A DNA stretch of 64,000 bases from Pusillimonas sp. DMV24BSW_D (lineage in GTDB: Bacteria > Pseudomonadota > Gammaproteobacteria > Burkholderiales > Burkholderiaceae_B). Under the pieces are notes generated by a model. That model was given only the letters and a program-made list of their open reading frames with translations. It made no database searches and had not been told where the DNA came from. The position numbers and the translations under genes are program-made. Within the stretch, counting starts at the first letter, position 1. Every line of letters starts with the position of its first letter. The stretch lies in the NCBI RefSeq assembly GCF_011388195.1, contig NZ_CP049990.1, positions 930,001-994,000 of the forward strand. The letters are read 5' to 3'. Positions 41,860-49,978 of the stretch are shown here, piece after piece.

Positions 41860-43515
41860 CTAAGCTACTTTGTTGGAAGATTGTGTTGCCGCATTGAGTG
41901 TGTAACCTTCATAGCCGTCTTCCGCGACCTTCAAAATACGTTGGTAGTAATTGCCGACTCCACCAACATACGGCATAAATACAACCGGTTTGCCGGGTGT
42001 GTTCGAGCCATAAAACCACGTGTCTTTTGAGTGGGCGTAAAGCGTTCGGTTGGCTGCTTCGGTTACATGCTCCGTCCAGGTGTCCTGAGCCTCGACAGAG
42101 GCTTCAATGGTGGCGATATTATGGGCCTCCATGTACTTTGCGCAATCGGTTACCCATTCCACGTGTTGTTCAATGGATGTCACCATATTGCTGAATACCG
42201 ACGGGCTGCCGGGGCCGGCGATGATGAACATATTGGGAAAGCCGTTCACAGTCATGCCCAGGTAAGTGCGCGGGCCCGCCGCCCACTCGTCTTTAAGCCG
42301 GCGACCGTTACGTCCCACCGGGTTAATACGGTTCATCGCGCCGGTCATGGCGTCGAAACCGGTGGCGAAAATAATCATATCCAGTTCGTACTCGGTGCCG
42401 TCTTGCAGCAATACGCCTTTCGGGGTGATGCGGTCGATGGCGTTTTTACGCACATTCACCAGCGATACGTTGTCACGGTTAAACGTTTCGTAGTACTGCG
42501 TTCCTGAACATAAACGTTTAGTGCCGATGTAAAGCTCTCCAGGGGGGCACAGTGCTTCCGCGGTTTCCGGATCTTTCACAATGCTGCGGATTTTGTCGCG
42601 CACAAACTCGGCCGCCTCATGATTCACTTCGGGGTCGGTGAGAATATCCTTGAAGGCGCGCATCATGTAAAGGCCACCCAGGTCCCAGCGCCGTTCCAGT
42701 TCGGCCCGGCGTTCTTCGTCGCTAACCTCTTTACCCGATTGATGGTTGCTGACCTGGTTGTGGCCGAACCCCGACTGGCGGGCAAACTTGCGGCGTTCAG
42801 GGTAGGTGGCTTTCCATTCTTTTTCCACATCCGGTTTCATGGGGTGGTTTTGCGCCGGCATGGTGTAATTGGGTGTGCGCTGGAATACATATAAATGTTT
42901 CGCGTCTTGCGCAACAATGGGAATAAGCTGAGTCGCAGACGAGCCAGTCCCAATGACGCCTACCCGTTTTCCACTGACATCCACACCTTCTTTTGGCCAA
43001 TCGCCTGTATGGAACCACTGCTTTTCAAAGGTTTCCAGGCCTTTCATACTGGGAACCTGGTGCACCGACAAAACACCGGTTGCCATCACTGCATACTTGG
43101 CTGAGAACGTTTCGCCTTGTTCGGTTGTAATAAGCCAACGGTTCGACTCTTCGTTGAATGTGGCTCCGGTAACGCGGGTATTCAACTGTATATCTTTTGC
43201 CAGGTCGAAGCGGTCCACGACATGGTTGATATACGCCAGGATTTCAGGTTGGCTTGCGTAGCGCTCCGACCACTTCCATTCCTGTTGCAGCTCGTTTGAG
43301 AACGAAAAAGAGTAATCAAGTGATTCGATATCGCATCGGGCGCCTGGATAGCGATTGTGATACCAGGTACCACCCACGCCGCCGCCCGCTTCCAGTACGC
43401 GTACCGTCATCCCCATTTTGCGGAATCTATAAACGGCGTATACGCCTGCAAACCCAGCACCTACAACGATAGCGTCGTAATTCTGGACAACGGGATCCTG
43501 CTGTTTGTCCTGCAT
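41860..43515 (-). CDS. Flavoprotein monooxygenase of the Baeyer-Villiger (cyclohexanone monooxygenase) group
   Basis: This 551-residue protein has two Rossmann motifs (GAGFAG, residues 19-24; GTGSSA, 189-194), the GGVGGTWYHNRYPGARCDIES motif and FATGFDAMTGAM, all typical of type I BVMOs that turn ketones into esters or lactones with NADPH and oxygen. The fingerprint FxGxxxHxxxWP appears as FEKQWFHTGDWP (163-174), so the conserved glycine is a lysine (Lys165). The gene lies directly upstream of dctP on the same strand. A cyclic or aryl ketone is the expected substrate type, but the altered fingerprint may mean different coenzyme behaviour. Confidence 0.88.
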   Translation of the reverse strand: MQDKQQDPVVQNYDAIVVGAGFAGVYAVYRFRKMGMTVRVLEAGGGVGGTWYHNRYPGARCDIESLDYSFSFSNELQQEWKWSERYASQPEILAYINHVVDRFDLAKDIQLNTRVTGATFNEESNRWLITTEQGETFSAKYAVMATGVLSVHQVPSMKGLETFEKQWFHTGDWPKEGVDVSGKRVGVIGTGSSATQLIPIVAQDAKHLYVFQRTPNYTMPAQNHPMKPDVEKEWKATYPERRKFARQSGFGHNQVSNHQSGKEVSDEERRAELERRWDLGGLYMMRAFKDILTDPEVNHEAAEFVRDKIRSIVKDPETAEALCPPGELYIGTKRLCSGTQYYETFNRDNVSLVNVRKNAIDRITPKGVLLQDGTEYELDMIIFATGFDAMTGAMNRINPVGRNGRRLKDEWAAGPRTYLGMTVNGFPNMFIIAGPGSPSVFSNMVTSIEQHVEWVTDCAKYMEAHNIATIEASVEAQDTWTEHVTEAANRTLYAHSKDTWFYGSNTPGKPVVFMPYVGGVGNYYQRILKVAEDGYEGYTLNAATQSSNKVA

Positions 43516-43571
43516 CTAAATGTCTCCTCTGCCTGCCACGCCGTGCAGACAGTCACTTCTATAATTTGCTT

Positions 43572-43602
43572 AAATAGTACCGATAATCAGAGCAAATAGT
43601 AC
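43572..43602. promoter_or_regulatory. Direct repeat upstream of the BVMO gene
   Basis: AAATAGTAC occurs at 43572-43580 and again at 43594-43602, a pitch of 22 bases or about two helix turns. On the transcribed strand both read GTACTATTT. Placement about 60-90 bases before the start codon suits an activator or repressor site. Confidence 0.4.
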
Positions 43603-43684
43603 GGTTAACTGACGATTTAGATTAACGCAGGTATGAGAGGGCGTCAACTACGTGTTTTCCTTGATAACGCCCTTGGTTTTAAGG

Positions 43685-44173
43685 TTACGACTTGGGCGTA
43701 TTCCAGGAGTCTTGTGCTTCGATACCGTTCGGTGTGAAGGTTTCGATGATGGTTTCATACGTAAAGGAGACGTCTTCCATATGCCCCATGCTTTTGTTGA
43801 CTGGGTCCAAGCAGTTGGGCACATACTTATGCATCGACGTGATGACCGCGTTTTTGATTTCAACGGTGTAATAAAGCTCTTCTTTGCCTTGCGGTGAAAT
43901 GCGGTAGTACTCAAGCTTGGCATCGGTAAGTTGCTCGCCCGACGTTAAAGCCTGAAACAGTTTAGGAGAGGCTTTGTCAATTTCTTTGGTAATGGTTAAC
44001 GGCCCATGAATACGTCGCCCCGTGGGCAGGCCGGTTTGAATGGATTTGGGGATTTCAATGGTGTGGTCTACCCCCTGAACCAGAATGGTTCCTTCGTGGC
44101 CTTTAATCGTACAACCCCCTTCAATTTTTCCTTGAGTCTGACCACTGAGCGTCAGGTAGCCTGGCATCGGCAT
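43685..44173 (-). CDS. hcp: T6SS tube protein Hcp (copy 1)
   Basis: This 162-residue Hcp family protein forms the hexameric rings of the type VI inner tube and is secreted. The usual opening MPMPGYLTLSGQTQGKIEG, PTGRRIHGPLTITKEID, and SMGHMEDVSFTYETI are present. It differs from the copy at 49435-49923 at about 16 positions. AGGAGT precedes the ATG. It is the last gene of the - strand cluster, 75 bases after tssA; no clear terminator was found before the BVMO gene. Confidence 0.95.
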   Translation of the reverse strand: MPMPGYLTLSGQTQGKIEGGCTIKGHEGTILVQGVDHTIEIPKSIQTGLPTGRRIHGPLTITKEIDKASPKLFQALTSGEQLTDAKLEYYRISPQGKEELYYTVEIKNAVITSMHKYVPNCLDPVNKSMGHMEDVSFTYETIIETFTPNGIEAQDSWNTPKS

Positions 44174-44248
44174 GTTGCGTGTACTCCTAATGTCTATAAA
44201 AAAGATTAATGAAAAGGTAAGGTGAAAAAAGTAATTGGTTGTTCAACG

Positions 44249-45865
44249 CTATCGCGAAAAACGGCTCGCTGCGGGAAAGTCGATGCGGGCAAGTTGCTGC
44301 AAAGTCTCTTGTTGCAGTCGCTGATAGGCTTCCCGCCGCGGCGTGTCATCGAAAACAGCCGGGTTTGACAGCGCTTGTTTGCAGGCTTTTAAAACGGTTT
44401 GCAAAGCATGGCCGGCAAGTATTGGCTCCCACTGAAATAAATTCATTGTTTTGCAGTCTTCGAAAATGGGTTGGGCTAACGGCATCGGGTCGGCGCTACC
44501 GTTTGCATTCATGAACAAATCCAAAAGGGCAATACGGGCGCGGAACTGGTCGCGTCCGTTAAAGGTTGACTGAAGCAGATCTTGATAAAACTGCATTGCC
44601 TGGTCGTGTTGTCCGTTGCTTGCGGCTGCACGCGCCGCTTGCTGTGTTTTTTCGAATGGGTCGGTTGCCGCCGCGCCGCTATTAAGCGCACGACAGTCGC
44701 GGAGCCACTGCTGCGTTTCATCGCTTGCGAAAGGTGTACCGTCGGAAAATGTCAGGTGCTCCAGTTCAGGCAGCCGTTCGGTGAAGGTGAGTGTGTTCTT
44801 AATGACAGTCTGCCGCATTCGGGCGCCTTGTTCGCCCATCATTTCATAGCCGCGTGCCGATTGGTAATCCAGGTCGAGCCAGAATGGGAAGGTTAGGATA
44901 CGTGACTCACAAAATTCGATTATGCCATCGGCATTGCCGGCGCCGCATATGGTTTGAAAAGCATCCATGATGGGGGCGGGCGGTGGATTTAAAGAGGTGG
45001 TACCGCTAACCGCAGGCGGTGTCGACAATAAAGCGGCACGTGCGGCAAAGCGATTGATTTCGATAATGAGAGGTTGGAAACGATCGATGTTGATCAGCGC
45101 GGCACTGATATGGCCCAAAGCGTCTGCAATGGGGTGCAACGCATGCACGATATCATCGAGCGTTGACAACTGGTCGGGCAGCGCGGGGGTGGAAACAGGC
45201 GGCGTGAGGGTGGGATGTTGAGAGGCCGTTGCCGGGGACGCGCCTGCATTGCCTGGCGATGTATTGTCTGCTGGGTTCGTTTCAACGGTTGCCGTGCCGT
45301 TCGCCTTATCATTTTCGCCCGCTTCGGGGATGACGTCGAGCCTCTTGATTTGCTGAACGAAAGTGAGCAACGGAGGGGCATCCGGATCGCGCTCTGCTAG
45401 AGCGCCGTCCATACGGGTCGCAGCATCCACCATTTTTGCGTGAAGAGCGGAATCAATAGCCGGTAGTTCGTTGTTTTCCAACCAGTTGGATGCACGCTCG
45501 GTCCACCACGACAAGGCATTGCGTCGCCCTCGTAGACGCTTAACCGGGGGAAAGGCGGTTTCCCAAAATGTCTCGATAAGGCCTGCCTGCAGTTCGAGTC
45601 CAGCCTGAAGACCTTGCAGGCCATGGCGCTCCATCCAGGCGGCACTCACCCAGGCAGCCAGCATGAAGTCTTTTGTTTGGCTGCTTAGCAGGTTTGTGCC
45701 TTGCTGTTCAACCAGCGCCCAGTCGATCGGAGAAGCTCCGGACAGACTGGTCATCTTCTCTATTTCAGCGGCAATGGCTTCATAGCTTTCGGTAGCGCGC
45801 GCTTCTTCGCCCGCCGGAGCGCTTTCTGAGATCGGTGTCAGCAGCGGCGTAACATCAATACTCAT
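44249..45865 (-). CDS. tssA: T6SS protein TssA (ImpA N-terminal domain)
   Basis: This 538-residue protein has the ImpA_N domain at residues about 5-130 (PLLTPISESAPAGEEARATESYEAIAAEIEKMT, WVSAAWMERHGLQGLQAGLELQAGLIETFWETAFPPVKRLRGRRNALSWWTERA). A proline/threonine-rich linker (about 195-240) separates it from an all-helical C-terminal region. TssA caps the growing sheath and links it to the baseplate. Its ATG overlaps the stop of the unknown gene upstream by four bases. Confidence 0.9.
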   Translation of the reverse strand: MSIDVTPLLTPISESAPAGEEARATESYEAIAAEIEKMTSLSGASPIDWALVEQQGTNLLSSQTKDFMLAAWVSAAWMERHGLQGLQAGLELQAGLIETFWETAFPPVKRLRGRRNALSWWTERASNWLENNELPAIDSALHAKMVDAATRMDGALAERDPDAPPLLTFVQQIKRLDVIPEAGENDKANGTATVETNPADNTSPGNAGASPATASQHPTLTPPVSTPALPDQLSTLDDIVHALHPIADALGHISAALINIDRFQPLIIEINRFAARAALLSTPPAVSGTTSLNPPPAPIMDAFQTICGAGNADGIIEFCESRILTFPFWLDLDYQSARGYEMMGEQGARMRQTVIKNTLTFTERLPELEHLTFSDGTPFASDETQQWLRDCRALNSGAAATDPFEKTQQAARAAASNGQHDQAMQFYQDLLQSTFNGRDQFRARIALLDLFMNANGSADPMPLAQPIFEDCKTMNLFQWEPILAGHALQTVLKACKQALSNPAVFDDTPRREAYQRLQQETLQQLARIDFPAASRFSR

Positions 45866-46647
45866 GACAGCAGTGAAATGACATGAACTTCTTCCAGCTG
45901 CCCTTCAGGCAAGGCGCCGACAGCCAGGTAGTTGGGTTTGCCTTCAATGCGCACGTAGTAACTTTGTTCCGGCGTCAGGGTATTCTGCAGCCCCCACGCA
46001 TCAAACGCAAGATTGCCGATATCGAACTTGAGGCCTTGTAATTCGTACTCGTTAACACTGCGCTCGGGTAGTGAACCGGCCGGACCTGTGGCATGGAAAC
46101 TAATGCTTGCGTCGTTGCCGGAAACACCCACTAATGCGCCGGATGAAGTTTCATTTGGCGCGGGGTGGACCTCCAGCCACACGCCCAAGCGCTCTTGCGC
46201 ATAAAGCCCAAGGCGGGCAGGCCATTTGGGTGCAACGGGTGCGTGAGCACGAGCTACCGCTTTGGCAGGCCAGCGGGCATCGGCCGGCGTAAGCCAGTCG
46301 GTTAATAGTCCGGCCCGCTCCGGCGCATTGCCGGGAAGGGGCTCGCCCGAGACCAGTGCCAGACCGTTGACCGCCTTGCGTTGCAGTGTTTGCAATGACA
46401 GCCGGAACAGGGCGAGATCACGCCGGTTTTTTTCGCTACTCAACTCTTGCGCGGAGCCAATCAAAATGACAATCGCCGCATTCGCCTCGGCCGCTTCCTG
46501 AGCGCTGGTCATCCAGGCGTTTTCGTTGTCTGTTGGCCAGCGTTGCCCTTTGGGCGTAAGCCCATACTGGGCCAACTGCATGGCCGCCGCCTGGGCCGGC
46601 GCATCGTTCGACCCCAGGTTAATAATCCAGGCGCATTTATCAGTCAT
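45862..46647 (-). CDS. Unrecognised T6SS-linked protein (261 residues)
   Basis: I do not recognise this family. The N-terminal half (MTDKCAWIINLGSNDAPAQAAAMQLAQYGLTP, ANAAIVILIGSAQELSSEKNRRDLALFRLSLQTLQR) looks like an alpha/beta domain; the C-terminal half is rich in short strands (FHATGPAGSLPERSVNEYELQGLKFDIGNLAFDAWGL) and ends with a beta pattern VRIEGKPNYLAVGALPEG. No signal peptide or membrane helix is seen, so it should be cytoplasmic. The ATG at 46647 follows GAGGAAATC; the in-frame start at 46689 would lie inside clpV. Sitting between clpV and tssA and overlapping tssA, it is likely an accessory component. Confidence 0.7.
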   Translation of the reverse strand: MTDKCAWIINLGSNDAPAQAAAMQLAQYGLTPKGQRWPTDNENAWMTSAQEAAEANAAIVILIGSAQELSSEKNRRDLALFRLSLQTLQRKAVNGLALVSGEPLPGNAPERAGLLTDWLTPADARWPAKAVARAHAPVAPKWPARLGLYAQERLGVWLEVHPAPNETSSGALVGVSGNDASISFHATGPAGSLPERSVNEYELQGLKFDIGNLAFDAWGLQNTLTPEQSYYVRIEGKPNYLAVGALPEGQLEEVHVISLLS

Positions 46648-46654
46648 GATTTCC

Positions 46655-49276
46655 TCAAGCGAACGTGGCGGTAAATTCGCCCTGTTCATTTACTTCCAGT
46701 CGTGCGGTCGAGAGCGTGTTGGCTTCAGACATGTGTTTAAGCAATGTGTTGGACAGCATGGGCATGATGTTACCCCGCAAAATGAAGTCGATATTGCGTG
46801 CGCCGGTTTCAACTTCGGTACAACGGGCGGTAATGGTGTCAACCACGGCATCAGGAATTTCGAGTTTGATTTTATTGTTGCGTTGCATGCGGTCCGCCAA
46901 TTTGCCTAGTTTCAGGCTCACAATGCCGCGAAGCGCGTCGTCTTTCAGTGTCACAAACGGAACGACTGTCATGCGTGCCAGTAGCGCGGGTTTGAAATGG
47001 TTCGAAAGAATTGGCCGAATAGCCGCCTGAACCGCAGACATCGGCGGCGGTTCATCGCCTGCGCAGAGTTCAGTGATGACATCAAGCGCCAGGTTTGAAG
47101 TTAAGAATACAACCGTGTTGCGGAAGTTAATCTCGCGCCCCTCGCCGTCTGAAAGCACGCCTTTATCGAATACCTGATAAAAGAGGTTCACCACATCGAG
47201 GTGGGCTTTTTCCACTTCGTCGAGCAAGACAACAGAGTAGGGCCGCTGGCGCACAGCTTCAGTAAGAATGCCGCCTTCGCCGAACCCTACGTAACCGGGG
47301 GGTGACCCGATAAGCCGACTGACGGTGTGCTTTTCCTGAAACTCCGACATGTTGATGTTGACCAGCGAGTGCTCGCCTCCAAACATTGTGTCGGCCACGG
47401 AAAGCGCAGTTTCTGTTTTGCCGGTACCCGAAGGGCCGACCAACAGGAAAATTCCCATGGGTTGATTGGGATCTTGTAGCCCGGAGCGCGCTGATTTAAG
47501 CACTTCAGAAATCGTTTCGAGCGCATAACCCTGACCTTTGATGCGTTCGCCCAGAGTACTTTCCAGTGTAAGTGCTGCCGTGGCTTGGTCGCGCATCATT
47601 TTGCCCAGTGGTACGCCGGTGCGGTCGGAGACAACCTTGGCGATGGTGTCGGGAGAGACGTCGACAAAGATCAGTTTTTCATTGGCTTGGAGTTGGGCGA
47701 ACTGTTGCTCGGCTTTAATGAGCTGTTGCTCAAGATCGTCGTTGACGTCGGTTGTGTCGGCTCGCTGCAATCGCAGATCAAGCACTTTGCGGGCGGCCTC
47801 AAACTGTTCATTGAAGCGGGCTTGTAAAGTATCGAGTTCACTTTGAACCGCTGTCATTTCATCGTCGATTTCTTTTAGCCGATCTGGATTGATTTCAACG
47901 TGGTTCTCAACGTCGCGCAGCAACCCGTTTTTCTCGCGTTCCAGCATTTGCAACTGACGTTCGCGATCTTCAATGAAGTCCGGCTTTGAAGAAAGGTTAA
48001 CTTTGATTCTCGCGCACGCGGTATCGAGCAAGTCAATTGCCTTGTCGGGAAGCTGGCGCCCGGTGATGTATCGGTTCGACAGCTCAGCGGCTGCAACCAG
48101 TGCGTCGTCTCGGATCAGTACTTTATGAACTTGTTCGTAGCGGTCTTTCAGCCCGCGCAGAATTTGTACCGCCATGTTGACGGTTGGTTCGTCTAGTTTG
48201 ACCAGTTCGAAACGGCGTGCAAGGGCGGCGTCTTTTTCAAAATATTTTTTGTACTCGCTCCAGGTGGTTGCGGCAATGGTGCGCAACTCGCCCCGGGCCA
48301 GAGCCGGTTTCAACAGGTTGGCTGCGTCGCTGGTGCCGGCCGACCCGCCCGCACCAATAAGGGTGTGGGCTTCGTCGATAAACAGAATGATGGGTTTGGT
48401 TGAGGCCTTGATTTCGTTGATGACACCGCGCAAACGGTTTTCAAACTCCCCTTTAACGCCGGCGCCGGCTTCCAGTGCGCCCATATCCAGGCCCAGAATG
48501 GTGACCCCTTGCAGGATTTCCGGGACGTCGCCTTCAGTAACGCGTAACGCCAGCCCTTCAATGACGGCGGTTTTCCCCACGCCGGGGTCGCCGACACAAA
48601 TGGGGTTGTTTTTGCGCCGGCGGGCAAGGATGTCGACCATTTGGCGAATTTCGGCATCGCGACCGAAAACCGGGTCTATTTTGCCGTTTGCGGCCTTTGT
48701 CGTGAAGTCTTCGCAAAAGCGTTCAATGGCCGATCCCGACCGGCCTGCATCAGTGCTTCCTGCCGCGCTTTGACCGCCCCCCATTCCTACGGCCTCTGCA
48801 TTCTCTTTCGACGCGCTTGTAACCTGGGCTAACAATTCGATAATTTTGTTTTTATCGAGATCGGCCAGCAGCGAAGCATAGGTTCCGCTGGCGTAAAACG
48901 AGGACCGGGCAACGAAGGCGGCGAATAAGGCGCCTGAACGGATCGTGCCTTCATACAAGTCGACAGAGGCAATAAGCCATGCATCAGAGAATAGATCAGG
49001 TAATAAAGCAGAGAACTGCGGGCGACCACTGTTACCGCTTTTGAAGCTTTCAATCACTTGCTCCAGCGCGCGTTGTGCGCGGCCTGGATCAATGCCGGCT
49101 TGTTTGAGTATTAAGTGAACGTCGGTTCGTGGATCTTCGATAAGACGAACCAGCATGTGCTCGATCGTGATTTCGTAATGGGTGCGATTCAGACAAATTC
49201 CTGCGGCATTTTCAAGCGCGTCGCGGCACGTCGGGTTAAGACGGTCGACCAGTGATTTGAACTCGACAATTTGCAT
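46655..49276 (-). CDS. clpV: T6SS sheath-recycling ATPase ClpV (TssH)
   Basis: This 873-residue AAA+ disaggregase has two nucleotide-binding domains. The first has GDPGVGKTAVIEG and LFIDEAHTLIGAGG, the second GPSGTGKTETALS and VVLLDEVEKAH. A Clp N-terminal repeat domain spans about residues 1-150, and a coiled-coil middle region about 410-520 separates the ATPase modules. It disassembles contracted TssBC sheath. It is separated from hcp copy 2 by a 158-base gap with a strong terminator, so it likely has its own promoter or depends on read-through. Confidence 0.96.
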   Translation of the reverse strand: MQIVEFKSLVDRLNPTCRDALENAAGICLNRTHYEITIEHMLVRLIEDPRTDVHLILKQAGIDPGRAQRALEQVIESFKSGNSGRPQFSALLPDLFSDAWLIASVDLYEGTIRSGALFAAFVARSSFYASGTYASLLADLDKNKIIELLAQVTSASKENAEAVGMGGGQSAAGSTDAGRSGSAIERFCEDFTTKAANGKIDPVFGRDAEIRQMVDILARRRKNNPICVGDPGVGKTAVIEGLALRVTEGDVPEILQGVTILGLDMGALEAGAGVKGEFENRLRGVINEIKASTKPIILFIDEAHTLIGAGGSAGTSDAANLLKPALARGELRTIAATTWSEYKKYFEKDAALARRFELVKLDEPTVNMAVQILRGLKDRYEQVHKVLIRDDALVAAAELSNRYITGRQLPDKAIDLLDTACARIKVNLSSKPDFIEDRERQLQMLEREKNGLLRDVENHVEINPDRLKEIDDEMTAVQSELDTLQARFNEQFEAARKVLDLRLQRADTTDVNDDLEQQLIKAEQQFAQLQANEKLIFVDVSPDTIAKVVSDRTGVPLGKMMRDQATAALTLESTLGERIKGQGYALETISEVLKSARSGLQDPNQPMGIFLLVGPSGTGKTETALSVADTMFGGEHSLVNINMSEFQEKHTVSRLIGSPPGYVGFGEGGILTEAVRQRPYSVVLLDEVEKAHLDVVNLFYQVFDKGVLSDGEGREINFRNTVVFLTSNLALDVITELCAGDEPPPMSAVQAAIRPILSNHFKPALLARMTVVPFVTLKDDALRGIVSLKLGKLADRMQRNNKIKLEIPDAVVDTITARCTEVETGARNIDFILRGNIMPMLSNTLLKHMSEANTLSTARLEVNEQGEFTATFA

Positions 49277-49388
49277 GGGGTGTTCCGGATAAGTAACTGC
49301 GTGTTGACGGAAGAAAGACCGCCTCGTAACGCCTATGCTCCGGTGGCGGCTGTTTTATTCTGAGAGTTGGTATAGCCGGCCTAAAAAT

Positions 49389-49427
49389 AAAAAGCCGTTC
49401 GAACAGAGGGTGTTCGAACGGCTTTTT
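49389..49427 (-). terminator. Strong intrinsic terminator after hcp copy 2 (bidirectional shape)
   Basis: AAAAAGCCGTTCGAACA and TGTTCGAACGGCTTTTT form a perfect 17-bp stem with a 5-base loop, starting 7 bases after the hcp stop. On the - strand it ends in TTTTT then ATTTTT, a classic terminator. The symmetric A/T ends would also work on the + strand. Confidence 0.92.
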
Positions 49428-49434
49428 GAAGGCC

Positions 49435-49923
49435 TTAGGATTTAGGTTGGTTCCAGGAATCCTCGGCTTCGATACCATCGGGCGTGAATGTTTCAATGAT
49501 GGTTTCGTAAGTGAAGGAAACGGCCTCCATATGCCCCATAGACTTGTTCGCCGGGTCGAGGCACATGGGAACAAATTTGTGCATCGACGTGATAATGGCG
49601 TTCTTGATTTCAACCGTGTAGTAAAGCTCTTCTTTACCCTGCGGTGAAATACGGTAGTACTCAAGTTTGGCGTCGTTAAGCTGTTCGCCCGATGTGAGGG
49701 CTTGAAAGAGTTTTGGCGACGACTTATCGATTTCCTTGGTAATGGTAAGCGGACCATGAATGCGCTTGCCGGTGGGTAAGCCGGTTTGGATCGACTTGGG
49801 AATTTCAATCGTGTGATCGACAGCCTGTACAAGAATGGTGTTCTCGTGGCCTTGAATGGTGCAACTACCTTCAATCTTTCCTTGTGTCTGACCAGTAAGT
49901 GTCAGATAACCTGGCATGGGCAT
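49435..49923 (-). CDS. hcp: T6SS tube protein Hcp (copy 2)
   Basis: This 162-residue Hcp protein is close to the copy at 43685-44173. Differences include S10T, G20S, K24Q, G28N, N119M and D133A; all core strands and the C-terminal PKS ending are the same. It lies 55 bases after tssC and ends at a strong terminator, so it is the last gene of the tssB-tssC-hcp transcript. That layout would give sheath and tube proteins together in high amounts. GGAGAC precedes the ATG. Confidence 0.95.
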   Translation of the reverse strand: MPMPGYLTLTGQTQGKIEGSCTIQGHENTILVQAVDHTIEIPKSIQTGLPTGKRIHGPLTITKEIDKSSPKLFQALTSGEQLNDAKLEYYRISPQGKEELYYTVEIKNAIITSMHKFVPMCLDPANKSMGHMEAVSFTYETIIETFTPDGIEAEDSWNQPKS

Positions 49924-49978
49924 TTTCGGTCTCCTTTATGCCTGTTGAACGAGCGATTGATACAAGTTTGCTTCAACT

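Noticed and set aside
18779-43515. Recent genomic island or transposon carrying the catabolic genes
   Set aside because: No integrase, transposase, direct repeats at the ends or tRNA target were seen, and codon use does not stand out by eye.
49236-49874. A 212-codon - strand frame overlapping hcp copy 2 in another phase
   Set aside because: It runs through the Hcp coding region and the terminator stem, and its composition (rich in R, S, P, K) is that of an out-of-frame reading.
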